NCBI GenBank assembly: GCA_032821775.1
Contig: JAVLRN010000010.1
Span: 2,108,001 to 2,172,000, forward strand
DNA length: 64,000 nt
Direction: 5' to 3'
Source of the DNA: Sanguinoderma infundibulare
Lineage: Eukaryota; Basidiomycota; Agaricomycetes; Polyporales; Polyporaceae
The notes under the pieces were generated by a model. The model had not been told where the DNA came from, did no database searches, and worked only from the letters and a program-made list of their open reading frames with translations. The position numbers were made by a program, and so were the translations under genes. Shown piece by piece: positions 49,862 to 61,973 of the stretch; position 1 is the stretch's first letter, and each line of letters opens with the position of its first letter.

Positions 49862-50497
49862 TGTATTGTTGTCATGTGTTCTCCGCTTACCGAAATTGAT
49901 GATCTTTGACCTTTATAACTTTCCGTGTGCTTTGGATGGGCGACTACCAGAGTGATGCCTGCCCGGGAGCCCACTATGCAGCAACTAGAGTCATTCATCG
50001 TACACTACGCATACCATACGCCAGGGGACTATTGCAGTGTTCTACAATATCTTCCCATCAATCCTACATGGCACTACAGGGACTACGCACCTATCCGACA
50101 GGTCACTACAATATTTCCCCAGGCTCTGGTGAAATCCTACAGGACCAGCACGCTCCGCGTTAGACTGTAGGATATGGTCGCATATGCCAAATGGCTGCAG
50201 AGCCAGATGCTGAATTATATAATGCCGTGAGGCACCTACGAACCACTACGATGCCTACAGAGCTCTATGGATTATTACAGGTCTTTGTAAAGCTCAAACC
50301 CGGTTTGCTGATCTGGCAAGACTTCTGTAGTATGGGCGCCTGAACGGGCGTCAAACGACGCCGACTTGAATCCGAACCACCATCCACGCATCGTTCAAGT
50401 TCTCGAGGTCACCAGCATACCTCCCATTATCGCTTCATTTACGATACTAAACATCGTTGTCCTCCATTTGCTCCTTAGAATTTGCTGACCACGCGGC
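49862..50497. other. Spacer with degenerate repeat and SLX1 upstream region
   Basis: Holds the right-hand repeat (separate entry) and the SLX1 promoter. No gene is seen. Confidence 0.45.
49960..50330. repeat. CCTACAG-rich degenerate repeat (right)
   Basis: Words cctacag, ctacaat, ctgtagg, attacagg and attgcag recur about every 20-40 nt. It resembles the reverse complement of 47830-48070 in part. Interpretation as a mobile-element remnant is tentative. Confidence 0.35.
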
Positions 50498-52551
50498 ATG
50501 CCTCGCGCGACCAAGTCTTCTCTCGTGGACCACAGGTTTCCGGCATTCTATGCTTGTTACCTCCTCAAGAGTGTCAGGACGCCACGAGCGACTGCGTGGG
50601 TAGAATTGTATTGCGCGACTTCGATGTATAGTTAAATTTTTGTCCGTCCGAAGGACCTACATAGGAAGTACTCCTAGTCCTCCAAGGCGCATACGGTGAG
50701 TCTCTTGACAACTCGGAGACGAGTCTCGTATTGATGGAGCTTTAGCCAGCACAACGGCATCATCTCGCAAGGGGCATGGAAGACGAAACACAACCGGCCA
50801 TGGGTCATGCAAATGATCGTCCATGGGTTCCCCTCGAAACTCGCCGCCCTACAGTTTGAATGGGCATGGCAACATCCTCATATCTCCCGTCACCTTCGCG
50901 GCAACGACGGCCAGGCAGTCTTCGCGCGTAACGGCAGGTTCAAATATTTAACCACCAATGTCAAGTGAGCTATCCCCCGTTGGTACTTCGCCCTCCGCGT
51001 TCTGAAGGCGCTTGCAGAGTCGCGAGAAGCATGGTGTCTTCGCATCCGTACAATACTTGGCCTCTCAGCGTGAAGCTTTTTACAGAGGAAGCTGAGAAAG
51101 CATGGATTGGTGCGGGTAAGGCCCCAGGGATGCCTTCTCTCCCTCTCGGAATCAAGGTAGTCACGGAGCTTGAGGGTGTGGACGGCAAGTCTGGAAAGCC
51201 AGGCTCTGGTCGCACCGGACCAATAGACGTCGCAGATGGTACGGCGCAAATTGCTGCCGAAAGCGTATCTGACACCACAGACTGCGTCTTGCTCAGCCGA
51301 TTTCACCACCGAACACCTTCGCAAAGCGTCTTCGATCTTCCCGCCCGATCGCGACCTTCGGTGTTCCATCTGTCATGATTCCGTCCCACATGATGCTGTG
51401 AGTTGATCATCTTGCGTCCTGCGCAATGATCCTCACGAACTTCTGCATGGATTAATAACTCAGGATCCCTTAACCATGGCACTGTGTCCGACATCGACAT
51501 GCACGGCTGTGTCTCATCTTGCTTGTCTATCCCGCCACTTCCTTAGTAACAAAGCCTCCTCGGACATAATTCCACGTGGAGGTAGGTGCTCCTCGTGTGA
51601 CACCTATATCGTATGGGGGGACGTCGTCCGAGGATGCTATCGCCGTCGCGACGATGGAGTCGCTCCAGAAGCCGAGCAAGACGACGCAGATGCACAGGAC
51701 GGAGACGAAGATCTCAGGGGACAGCTTTTCGGCGACGAGCACGAGGACGATGATGGAGCGGCCCCTCCTAAACCCACCAAGTCTATCGCATCGCCGCGGA
51801 ACAGGAAGCGCACCAAGGCCGGCACCACATCTGCATCCAAGCCTGCGCGGTTCTCGACGCTGGCGTCTTGCTCGTCCGGCGACGAAGGGGAATACTTCGA
51901 TCTCAACAACATCAGCAGCGACAGCTCTGATGAACAAGATCCCGACGATGGACGCCCACAGTGGCACTCCTTCCTGCCCTCAAAGACCGCCAGGTCAAGA
52001 CAGGGAAGTGTTCCTCCCAAGGCTACACCGGAGTACCCGCGTCATCAGCTTCGCGATGGCGAAGATCGTGGTTCGCCCCCATCCCGTCACACGCCGGCAG
52101 CCTACGGGAGGCCGAGAAACAAGAAAGCCGATGACGCCAAGGGAACAAGGTTTGCTTTCACGTCAGCAATACGCTTCGCGTTCTCACCTCCAGGATCTGT
52201 TCATTCAGTCGCGATCACGTGTATCGAGGAGAAGTATCCGGAGAACCGGCGCGCGAGATATCAAGGAAACCACGCTCGGCCGACATGGCAAGAGCGCACG
52301 CTGTCGATCCTCTTCTTTCCGTCCAAGGCAAGATTGCAGACGGCGTCCCTGACAGGGGATCCTCCTGCCCGCCTTCTGGGGCGATCCCCCGGGATGGCCG
52401 TAGCCCGCTGGACGATGCGCGGGCAGCGTTGGGAAGACCAAGTCTGCGGCCTTTTCCCGACATGCCACCGCTTTCACAGCCACAACGAACGAGAGCTGAC
52501 CGGAGACCAAGGGACTTCGATAATGAAGTGGTGGAAATATCATCTGATTGA
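50498..52551 (+). CDS. SLX1: SLX1 structure-specific endonuclease subunit
   Basis: GIY-YIG nuclease that works with SLX4 to cut branched DNA. ATG 50498 gives [32 protein letters not shown], then [18 protein letters not shown] across two introns (50596-50653 and 50696-50745), with the catalytic Arg. [20 protein letters not shown] precedes the catalytic Glu in EWAWQHP. The C-terminal zinc-binding RING-like domain reads RCSICHD, then after an intron [20 protein letters not shown], then [19 protein letters not shown] and RGCYRRR. A long disordered tail follows. The best end uses an intron (gtttgc...cctccag, near 52150-52193), giving a tail ending [10 protein letters not shown] at TGA 52549-52551. 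Without it the frame would run to 52609. The ending resembles a SUMO-interacting motif. All key residues are present. Confidence 0.92.
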
Positions 52552-53781
52552 TGGAGATGAACCCGTCGGTGTCGGTGTCGGAAAGTTGCATGCTATATAC
52601 GCGGATTAGATTAAAATCCGTATGGTGGCGTAACGTTCCTTGGCGCACACATTTTCGAGCGTTCTGACCGTAACGTGCTTCTGCAGCTCCGAATGTCGAT
52701 CTGCTGTGCGTGACGTCGCAGGTCATGGCACGGCGATTTTTGGATTCCAATCTTCCCGCATACATCGCAACAGCATTTTAGTGTGTGAGTTTCATTGTAT
52801 TCCTGCCCCTGGTCCACCCGCTTCCATGCCACGATTCCATGCCACGATGCATTCTCCTCGACCACTCTACGACCGCGCTGCATTCCTCAGAACCAAATCG
52901 TCCACCGCGTGTGATGATATCGTGCACCCTGACTACGGTCGCGACTTCTGGCGGACGCCCGCCGATGAGAATGGCGAGCCGTGTCCGTGGCGGCGGCGTG
53001 CCCTTATTATGATTATGGTTCGTTCGGTCGCAAAAAAATCTGATCCATCTCGAGCCATGCCCTGCCCATCGGGAAGCCGTCCAAAGAGCACAGCTCCAGG
53101 AAGACGCAATCCGATGATGTTCTCGCTGCTCCGCGATGACTGTCCCATTGGCGTTCCTTCTGGGGGCTGATTGACGCCGCGGGGTTCAGGCAGACGCGTC
53201 TGCGCCCGGCGCAACTTCGAGCACCGCCTTCCTCACGAGCTCCTGCCAAAGCCGGTTGAAAGTGTCAGAGTCCGAGAGCCCCAGGTGTCCGCTGCTGCCC
53301 TTGTTTCTCGCGTGCGAGCGTGGAATGGTGCCCGTGAGCAGTGCCAGTGGGAGCGGGTGCCTTGTTGGAAATGCGTCCGCCGGGTCCGTGCAGGGTGGGG
53401 TGTGCCGTCGGCGGCGGTCGCGGCAAGGGATATCGGGATGGAGAAGTTACGAACGCGGATGCATGGGAATCAGCGTAAGTTTCCAATCATCAGAAACGAG
53501 GCGTTCATGACCCTGTAGCACCGCGACGCACGCCGGATGGCTATAAGCACGAGATGGCGCGAGACGCCACGGCCTGCACCCTGCACCCTCCTCCGCTCGG
53601 ACTCGCCGTTCCGATTGACCTGGCTCGCGGTCGCTCCCTGCGGGCTCCTCCCACCCGCTCATGGAATATAGGGTCTGAGGATCCGGTGAGTGCTTCGTTG
53701 TTTTCTGTATGCATATGCATCCTTCCGATTGCTGAGCATTGCCCACGTCGTAGGCTCCACTCCGTTCCGCTAGCTCTCGAC
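52552..53781. other. Region without a firm gene call
   Basis: A tandem duplicate of about 14 bp (attccatgccacg) lies at 52825-52852. On the minus strand, 53186-53440 is open and ends SDTFNRLWQELVRKAVLEV...GADASA with TGA at 53186. It looks like a genuine C-terminus, but no upstream exons could be joined. The rest shows nothing clear. Confidence 0.4.
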
Positions 53782-54244
53782 ATGCGGTACGGAGGTCGCA
53801 CGTCCACTGACTCAACCGCGCCTCTCGCGCCGAGGCGAGCCAGCACGTCGTCGTTCGCCACGCCAAGCTCAAGTTCAAGTTCATACCCGTATCGACAATC
53901 GTACCTCGAGATTCGCAACGGCAGAGAGTACATGACCTTGCTCCCGGTACGCACCTCTGTCTACACGGGTGGGTGGTGTTCATTGCTGACGACTCGAGGA
54001 CCGGAAGCCCATGACGACTGAAGAAGACCTGCTGCAGGAAGACTTGATCGGCCAGCCTGCTGCAGCGTATACCTCGTACGGCCCGTTTCCCGAGCAGCGA
54101 AAACGCAAGAAAATCATGCAGGCTATCGCGGTGAGCCTCAAGCACTCTCGCGACAACTTGCGTTGACGAAAGGACGTGTTGCAGGACTTCATACGGAAGC
54201 TACGACAGAGTCTGGGGGGGCGGCGTCCAGACTACGACAGATAA
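53782..54244 (+). CDS. Small unknown protein
   Basis: Family not recognised. ATG 53782 gives MRYGGRTSTDSTAPLAPRR, a Ser-rich stretch, then YPYRQSYLEIRNGREYMTLL. A short intron (gtacgc...ctcgag) joins DRKPMTTEEDLLQEDLIGQP, AAAYTSYGPFPEQRKRKK and IMQAIA. A second intron (gtgagc...gttgcag) joins DFIRKLRQSLGGRRPDYDR and TAA at 54242-54244. About 125 residues, soluble, with a basic C-terminal half. Two phase-preserving introns with good borders are the main support. Confidence 0.55.
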
Positions 54245-54901
54245 CTTATATGATTTCTATATTTACCCGAACCTGCTGCTTGTCACCGTTTCGCCGCCAG
54301 ACATCGACAGAGATAGGGACGACGGCGACGTCTGAATCGTGATACGGGGTGAGAAGAAAGCCATTCTTCAATTATATGATCCATCCACCGCCTTTAGCCT
54401 CGTTGTCCTAGGGTCGCGCAGCGTCAATCATGCACAAGGCAGTCGCATCGCAGTCAGGCAGCCACTCCGTGCGTCCTTTTTTCACGAAACCCCGGGTATG
54501 AAGAGTGCCTTCTTCCCTCCGTGACATCGGAGGACGGACGAGAACAGGTGCGGCCGATTGGCCAACGACCGTCGTCGCGCAGCAGGCGTTTGTCGCACAA
54601 GCAAGTCGCAGAGAGCCGCACGACCAGCGCATGTATTCGTCGTCATTCACCAGATCATACAGTACGACTATTACTAACGACTAGAACGGGAGAGGGAAAC
54701 GATAGACATCAGAGCACACGCCTGAGCGCGGACAGAAGGGAATACAAGTCGACGAGGACGTCCATACGGCACTCCAAGCCGCATCGCATCGATACAAATA
54801 TAACATAAAGATCAAGTCGCCAAGCCTCAGCAAGAGCTCATGGTCAACGAACGCTTTCTCTCTTACCTCACCTCAACCTCTCAGATCTCAGATCTCAGAT
54901 C
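54245..54901. other. Spacer between convergent genes
   Basis: No gene is seen. Just before the SAP gene stop there is a short tandem repeat of tcagatc (54880-54903). Confidence 0.45.
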
Positions 54902-57900
54902 TCAACCATCGCCAGCCACGGACGCGTTCTCGTTCGCCCTGCTCCTCCTCCTCACATACTCGCTCTGCCTTGCCCGCTTCTTCACCGCGCTCCGCATCAT
55001 CTCCGAGCCCGCGCTCGCCCGGCCCCCCGCGGCCTTGGCCTTGACGCCGCCAAACGAGCGGCGCGCCGCGCCCATGCTCGACCGCGTCCGCGTCGTCGTC
55101 CCTTGCGGCGAGCCCAAGCCCAAGCCCAAGCCCTGGGCGGCGGCCGCGCGCTGCGCGCCGAGCTTCGCGATGACCTTGGAGCGCGAGATGCGCGGCTTGC
55201 GCGCGACGAGCTGCTTCGGCTTCGGGGGCAGCACGGCCGGGCGGGGGATCTTCGACGGCGAGGATGTGGCAGCGGCGGCGGTGGTGGTGGGGGTGGTGGT
55301 AGGGGAGGAGCTCATGATCGACGCGGCGGCGGCGGTGAGCGACGGCTGCTGGTGCGCGGGGGACGGACTTGCGAAGTTGGTGAGCGGCTGGCTGAAGATC
55401 CGCGTGGGGCGCGGCGAAGAGGCGAGCTTCGGGGAGCGGGAGAGGAGGGCGGCCTTGGAGGAGGACGCGGCAGCGCTCGCACGCTTCGGATGGGGCTTCG
55501 GGGCTTCCGCGACGGGCGGGAGGCCGGAGGTGCGGCCTGAGGAGGATTGCCGGGAAGCCATGTTCGTCTTTGCGAGCGAGCTCGCGGTGGGTGCGTGGAG
55601 CGAGGACGTGCGCTTGCGGAGCGAGGGCTGGTCCTTGGTCTCGGCGGGGGATTTAGTCTCTGCTCTGGAACTGGAGCTGGTGCTGGTGGAGGCGAGTGTG
55701 TTGGTGCTCGCCATGCTCCGCCGAGTGCCGATGGAAGAGACGGCTGTGGTCGCGGAGGTGACGCTCGACCTGGTGCCCATGGACGATACCGCGCTCGACC
55801 GGCCTGTCAGGCGAGAGGCTGCGGTCCCTGCGCCAGTGCTCGTGCTCGTACTGCTCACCCGAGAGCGTGCAGTACCAACAATGCTACTCGGCCTCGAAGC
55901 CGTCGTCGCAGTAGACTTCACCGTCCCAGAAGGCGGCGGAGGGGCGTTGAACGGCGGGATCGGCGACCTCGAGCGCGAGCTCGTCGACTTCGTCGAGTTG
56001 GTTGTCCCGGTATTCTTCGGCGGAGGCTTGAGCAATTTGTTGGGCTGCGACCCAGACGCCTTCCTCGTGTTCGAAGCGGATGCAGGCACAGAACCGGACG
56101 CCTTCGACGCCGCAGGAGCCGTCGCGTCCGCCTTCGCCTTCTCCGCCTTCTTCTCTATCGCGGCAGGCGCCTGCGAAGCCTTGGGAACGGGGATGCTCGA
56201 TGGCGGCGCGTTGGCAGCAGCAGCAGCAGGCTTCGCCTTGCTGCCCGCACCCATGTTCCACACGTTGCGCACGAGCGACTTGGCAGCCCCGAAGAAGCCA
56301 AACCTCGACTTCGCTTTCACTAACGCATCATCAACCGTCAACACCGCAGACAAACGGAGAGAACGCAGAAACGTACCTGGCGGCGCACCAATGCTCGGCC
56401 GCCCGCGACTGCTCCTCCGCCGCGCCTTCGCAGCGTCCAGCTCCCGCTTGACCGCCTCGCGCTCCCTCGCCTTCTTCTCCTCCTCCGCGGGCGGCAAGGG
56501 GGGCGCGAGCGACACGCGCTGCCCCGCGCGATGCACGTCCCACCCCTCCGTGATCCTGATCCGCTTGCTCGACCGCCTCGCGCCCGCGTCCTCCTCTTCC
56601 TCCCTCTCCTCCCTCTCCCTTTGCTTCCCAAGCTCTTCCTCTGCACTCTCCTCACCGTCTTCGTCTTCGTCGGCCCCGAAACCGCCAGGGACGCCCATCT
56701 TCTTCCTCGCCCCAGCACTGATGACCCGCACGCCCGCCGCGCTGCTCCGCCGCCTCTGCCCCGCCGCCGACGGCCTGCCTCCGAGCGCGTCGGACTTGCG
56801 TTTCGGGGGCCGGCGCGCGGCATAATGGTTCGCGATCGAGTCCATCTTCGCAAACTCGGCCGCGTGCGCCTTCCCGAACCGGTCCTGCTCCTCCTTCCCC
56901 ACCACCCTTCCCGCTGTCGTCGGTGCGAAGGCGAAGAGGGGCTGCGCGGGCAAGGCCGACGAGGAAAATGATGATGAGGGCTTGTCTTTGTCCTTGTTGG
57001 ACTCGGCGACGCGCCGGTGCATCTCCTCGAGGATGGACTTTGCGATGCCGTCGAACGCCGCGTTCGACACGCCCGCTTCTCCGTCTCCGTCTCCGTCTCC
57101 GTCTGCCTCCCCGTCCCCACCTGGTCTTTCTTTCATCTTTTCTTCATCTTTATCCTTGTCCTTGCCTTTCGGGATAGTGACGATCGTCGTAGCGGTGGTG
57201 GGCCGGCGAGGGAGGGGCGATCCGAAGAGGAACGGCGGAGGCGGCGCCCTGCGCGGGCCGGCCGTGCGCGCAGGCGTGTGGCCCGCGGTCGACGTAGTAG
57301 CAGCAGGCGCGGCGGCGCGGGGCTTGGATGGGGAGAACATGTCGGGCTCGTCGACCGGCCCGGGCGTGTCCGTGGTCTTGCACTTGGCGGGCGACGCGAG
57401 AGACTTTGCGGGACTGGCACGCGTACCTGTACCGATACCGCCGGGCATCCCATCTTCGTCGTCCTCGTCCTCGTCCAGCGGTAGCTTGGGATACAACCGC
57501 CCCTCACCGTCCGCATCCCCACGCTCACCCCCCATCGTCGTCATCGTCGTGGTCCTGGAGCGCGGAGAGGCAGGCCAGACGCCGAACGAGCGCACGGTGC
57601 CGGGCGTGCCCGCGACGATGTCAAACTCGGTCTGGACGACGGGCAGGCGCGGCGGGCTCATGTACGCGTACTCGTCCCGCGGCTTCTTGGCAGCGGCCGG
57701 GTGCGACACAAGCCGGATCGTGCTCCGCCCGCCGCCCAGGCCCGTGACGCGGACGCTCGAGCGCGCGACGGACTTGGCGTCGTCGTCGGTAGGTGCGTCG
57801 TCGCCGTCGTCGTCGGCGAGGCCGAGGATGCTGGCGTCGGGCGTGGAGAACTTGAAGTGGTCGGTGTCGGGGAGGGACTCGGCGGGCGGGATGTCGGCGT

Positions 57901-59116
57901 AGGGCACGGCGTGCTCCGCCAGAGAGTCGCGCGCGCGGATGCTGAGGAGCTTGCCAGGGGAGAAGGTGGGCATCTTGGCGTTCGCGTTCGTGTTGCTCTC
58001 GGGGTCGGTGTTGTCGCTGTCTGGAGTTTGGTAGGTTGCTTTGGATGTGATACGTTTGATGCCGAGGGAGCTGGCGAGGGCCTTGATGGAGGACGAGACG
58101 GAGGCTGTTGACGTGGGGGTTGAGTACATGCTCGGTATATGAGGATACGAGGATGGGCGGCGTTCAGGTAAGCGAGACAAAGGAAGGGCAGGAATGTTGT
58201 GTTGGGGCGCTCGGTGTACGCATGACCTGGGAACAATGCAATATGTCCAACCGAGTTGGACGGAAGGGCTCCAGGACACGGCTGTCTTATAGGAAGGGCG
58301 ATCGGGGTACAAATAAACTTAACATCTAGCATGACGCGGGGTGGACGGGAATAACGACTTGGCGGTCTGCGATCCGCTCGCAAGGTACGAGGTACAGGCC
58401 GAATAGGAACTGACTCGAGGCGCAGTAAGTCCGGAAACGAAACATGGAGGCTGTCACAGAACACCGATGTGCGAGAATTACATTACGGATATGCGCTCTG
58501 GGAGCAGTGCGGCCAGACGGGATGCTAACTCCCCACAGATCGCGCATAGAAGCATTCATTGCAGCGCGCCGGGGCACGAAGAACACGTCTCATGAAAGAT
58601 GGGACACGCCGGCAAGACGTGCCTAGCAAACTAGGGATACTCACATTTAGACGTATGCGTCCCAAACTCTGCGTTCGAGACCGTCTTGAGACTGTTCTTG
58701 GACGACGCGGTGCCCATAGTCTCGTCAGCCTCCTGGATGTCCTCCATGACGACCTCCCATTGCTCGCTTGGGCGCGGGATCGAGAACCGGGAGGTGAGCA
58801 CGACGTCTTGCATGTCGAAGTCGGCCCCGTTCGCATTAGCCATCGGGGCAGGCGCAGGTTCATCTTCGTCCATGGGCATGCCGCCCGGGATATCCTGCGC
58901 GTCCTCGTCTTCGTCCATGGGGTCGTCTTCATCTCCAGGCGAGTACTGCGCTTCCGGAGGGAGCTCGAGGGCGCGCTGCTTGAGGCGGTCGATGAGCTCG
59001 GAGTTTTTGCCGTTGGCCTTGATGGAGTGTATCTTGCAGAGCTTGACGAGCTGGTCGCGCTTGAGGGCGTGAAGGGCGGGGGAGTTGAAGAGGATCTGGG
59101 TCGTTGTTGTTGCCAT
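54902..59116 (-). CDS. SAP-domain nuclear protein with long disordered tail
   Basis: ATG 59116 gives MATTTTQILFNSP, then a SAP domain (residues about 14-50): LHALKRDQLVKLCKIHSIKA, NGKNSELIDRLKQRALEL. SAP domains bind DNA, often at scaffold or matrix attachment regions. Next come an acidic stretch and RFSIPRPSEQWEVVMEDIQE, ending GTHTSK at a donor near 58644. An intron of about 540 nt to 58105 joins SSVSSSIKALASSLGIKR in phase (K T|CC); the same order is recalled for basidiomycete homologues. The rest is a very long Ser/Ala/Pro-rich region with short conserved islands: KKMGVPGGFG, SSKRIRITEGWDV, and, after a small intron (gtacgt...cgttag near 56315-56372), KAKSRFGFFGAAKSLVRNVW. The stop is at 54902. 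The large frame has its own ATG at 58129, so two separate genes remain possible. Confidence 0.72.
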
Positions 59117-60634
59117 GTTTCGGTTATGCTGGAAAGCCAATGGGTAGTGTATGGACCATAGGGCTTCGGAGGTAGGCTGGTAAAGCGAGGGCCAGTCGAA
59201 TAACAAGAGGAGACCGCCTACGAGGGTGTGAAAAGCGCGGGATGGCGCGAGGAAGCAGCAGTCGGCGGGCGGGGGAACGAGTTCGGGTTCAAACTGCTTC
59301 CCGCTCTCTGACGCTTTCTCAACTGCAGCCACGGTCACATGATGTCGACACTCAACGCGACGCGCGCGACTTCCCGGTCCGGTCCTTTTTCGCACGGCGG
59401 TTTCCTTCCTCACCATCATCCCCTCCATAGAGGTCTCCTCTGTGCCGATTCAGTGCGCGCAGTTGCTCGATGGCTTCACATGCTCGTCGAGTACAGGCTC
59501 GTCAAGCTCTGCAAGACCCACTTCATCAAGATTAACGGCGAGAACTCCGAGCCCATCGACCGCCTCAAGCAGTGTGCCCTCGAGCTCCCTCCGGAAGCCC
59601 AGTACTCGCCTGAAGATGAGGAATACAGGCATCAAGTCAACTGTCATATTCAAAAATCGGCGTCCGTGACCAATGCTTCAAGTTCCGTTGCTCCAATCCC
59701 GACCACTGAAACCCGAGCGACGATTTATGGGTAATATGGGCATTCGACGTCCACTGTATGCTGCGCTATCATGATATCTACAACACCCTCTATAAGGAGG
59801 TTCGTCAGTATGCTCAACCTGGCAGCGCTCCACACCTCGCCGTCGTCCTTGATGTTGTACAAACACACTCCAGGGGCTTCCCATGCTCGAGTTCTCTCAA
59901 AATGTTGCAATGCGTCTGATAACGGCGATTCAGTGTCGAGAACCTTGATCAGCGAACGGACGCTGCGGCAAAGTCAGGTGATAGGCAGCAGGCATTTGGA
60001 GGTCAATGTGGAAGGCAGCGCAGTACACCAGCTATGTGAATACGATGCCATGGCAGTGATGCTCTTAAATGGGTTCAAGTGGAAGGTATAGAAGAAATAA
60101 GACACCCCAGTACACAATTTGACAGTCTTCCTGGTAGTGTCGCTGACTCCTAAGTTTCAAAGGACCTTGTCGGCATTAATGGCAACGGCTCCGCTAACGC
60201 GACGACGCTGTTCAAGCCCGCCGACTCTGTGTGCAAGCCATATGAGGTGCGGGGTTGTTTCTCCCCACATACTTTGACGCGGCGTGCAGAATGCATGTAC
60301 GCACAGCGGTGAACGTTGCCCACATTCAAGAACAAGCAGGCAAGGCTCCCTCTGACGGATTGCGAAAACGGGGTCCTTCGGAAAACCAGGACTCCAAGCC
60401 GAAAGTTGCCGTATTGGGTATGTCCAGCCAAAGCTACGCCCACCGAGCCAAATAGTCGCCAACGGCGGGAGTGGCGAAGAAGGGCAATTCTGCAATCAAG
60501 TTACGTAACAGAGGGCCATCCACTGTTCAACGTCCTCCCTGGTTATAACCCCACGCCCAGTGCTCCTCCGCTTCCTCACAACACTCTACAGAATCCGGCC
60601 TGCTATTCCTCCACTTCGACGCGCAAAACCTCAC
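59117..60634. other. Divergent upstream region with a gene fragment
   Basis: Lies between the starts of the SAP gene (-) and the Clp1-like gene (+). It contains an inverted partial copy of the SAP exon at 59494-59622. Open frames at 59771-60091 and 60150-60495 match nothing. Confidence 0.45.
59494..59622 (+). pseudogene. Inverted partial copy of the SAP exon
   Basis: Reads RLVKLCKTHFIKINGENSEP, then IDRLKQCALELPPEAQYSPE, against LVKLCKIHSIKANGKNSELI and DRLKQRALELPPEAQYSPG of the intact gene 440 bp away on the opposite strand. By eye about 9 of 10 bases agree over about 129 bp. Identity stops at the SAP domain borders on both sides. It has no start codon of its own in a sensible place, so it is a duplicated fragment. 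Confidence 0.85.
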
Positions 60635-61973
60635 ATGCCCTCCAACGTTCAGCCCATTGGCAAGCGCTTCCTCATCAGGAAGAGCTCAAACGCCGAGAAC
60701 CTCCCCCCGGCGTCCTCCAAGAAGGCCGAAGCACTCGTCTCAGCCCGCGAGGCCTCGCGCAGGAGGCGTGCTCGCGTCGTCAGTGGCCATCTCCCGCTCA
60801 AGGTCAAGAAGGTCGTCCAGAACTCGCAGCGACGTGCCAGCAAGGTCCTCGTCGCGAAGGCCGCGAAGGCAGTTACCGACCTCACCAGCACCCGCCGTTC
60901 GACGCCCTCCGCTCGCACTGACATCACCGATGTCGACGTCCTTCCCGAACCAATCGCCGTTCCAGCTCCTGCGCTGAAGCAGGCCGAGTCCAAGGTAGAC
61001 AACCTTGACTTGCCACGTTTCCTTCGCCGTCCTGCCCCCGCCGTCTGGCCCGTGCCGTTCAATCGCGAGAACATCGACGCATGCGCCCCTGGTTTGGCCG
61101 GCGTGGACTTCAGTTACATCATGCAGGGTTTGGAGGTTGCGGGTGCATCGTGCGTCATCCTTTTTCTTGTACATCCGAGTACGACTAACTCACTCGCCCC
61201 TGTTCAGAATGTGGCATCTCGTCAAGACCGCACACATCGACCGCACCTCCATGGGTCGTCGCGCTGCGCTCCCCGACGAGGTCAACGTCATCATCGCAGA
61301 TCACGCCGTGCACCGCACGCCCCAAGACCTTCCCCCCAATTTCCCCACCCACGTCCTCGCCGTCTGGGACCTCCCGCACGCGCACCCCGTCCGCCGCAAG
61401 CCCTCGAACGACCGACAGAAGGTGTCGCTCATCCCCGCCCATAACCTCGTCCTCGCCACTCACTGTGCGAAGTGGTTCAAGCTAGGGCCCACGTCCTTCA
61501 CCGAGAAGCGCGTCATCGACCTCCAAGGCGTCGCGGGGACGCAAATCAACCTCCCTGTCGTCCCGCTCGCGGTTCCACACCCTGAATCATTCGTCCTTCT
61601 CCTTCAGACCCTGTACGTGCACAAGGTCAGCTGGCTCATGGACCAGCTCGTGCCCGTCCAGAAGCCCATCGTCGTCTTCCCCACACCCGAGAACCCGACG
61701 CCGCAGAATCCGCACTACATCGTCGAGACGGGTCGCAGGCTAGCGGCACGGTACACACCCAATGCGATCATCGACATGATCGGGATGGTCATCGGCCTCT
61801 GGCAGAACGCGGTCTACCTCGGCGTGAGCGATCGCCGACTGTGGATGGGAATGGACTGGAGCTACGACATGCTCCTGACGGGTCTTGGCTACTCGCTCGG
61901 CCGTCCGGACCTCGTTCCTCGCCCGCAGCCGAGCAATATTCGGTGGGCGACGGTGCAGACGGCCAAGGCGTGA
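60635..61973 (+). CDS. Clp1 (clampless)-like protein
   Basis: Resembles the Clp1 family of basidiomycetes, named for the Coprinopsis protein needed for clamp cell formation downstream of the mating-type genes. The assignment is by recalled pattern. ATG 60635 gives MPSNVQPIGKRFLIRKSSNA, then a basic Arg/Lys-rich region, LDLPRFLRRPAPAVWPVPFN and GLAGVDFSYIMQGLEVAGAS. A 60-nt intron (gtgcgt...gttcag, phase 2) joins MWHLVKTAHIDRTSMGRRAA. Then come LPDEVNVIIADH, FPTHVLAVWDLPHAHPV, LIPAHNLVLATHCAKWFKL, LPVVPLAVPHPESFVLLLQT and DMIGMVIGLWQNAVYLGVSD. Stop TGA at 61971-61973. About 426 residues with no signal peptide. The frame is intact. Confidence 0.75.

Noticed and set aside
53186..53440. Possible C-terminal exon on the minus strand (SDTFNRLWQELVRK)
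   Set aside because: Looks protein-like but could not be linked to any upstream exon or family.
54840..56825. 661-codon plus-strand open frame
   Set aside because: It is the antisense of the Ser/Ala-rich SAP-gene tail; low-complexity codons leave the opposite strand open. No domain is visible.
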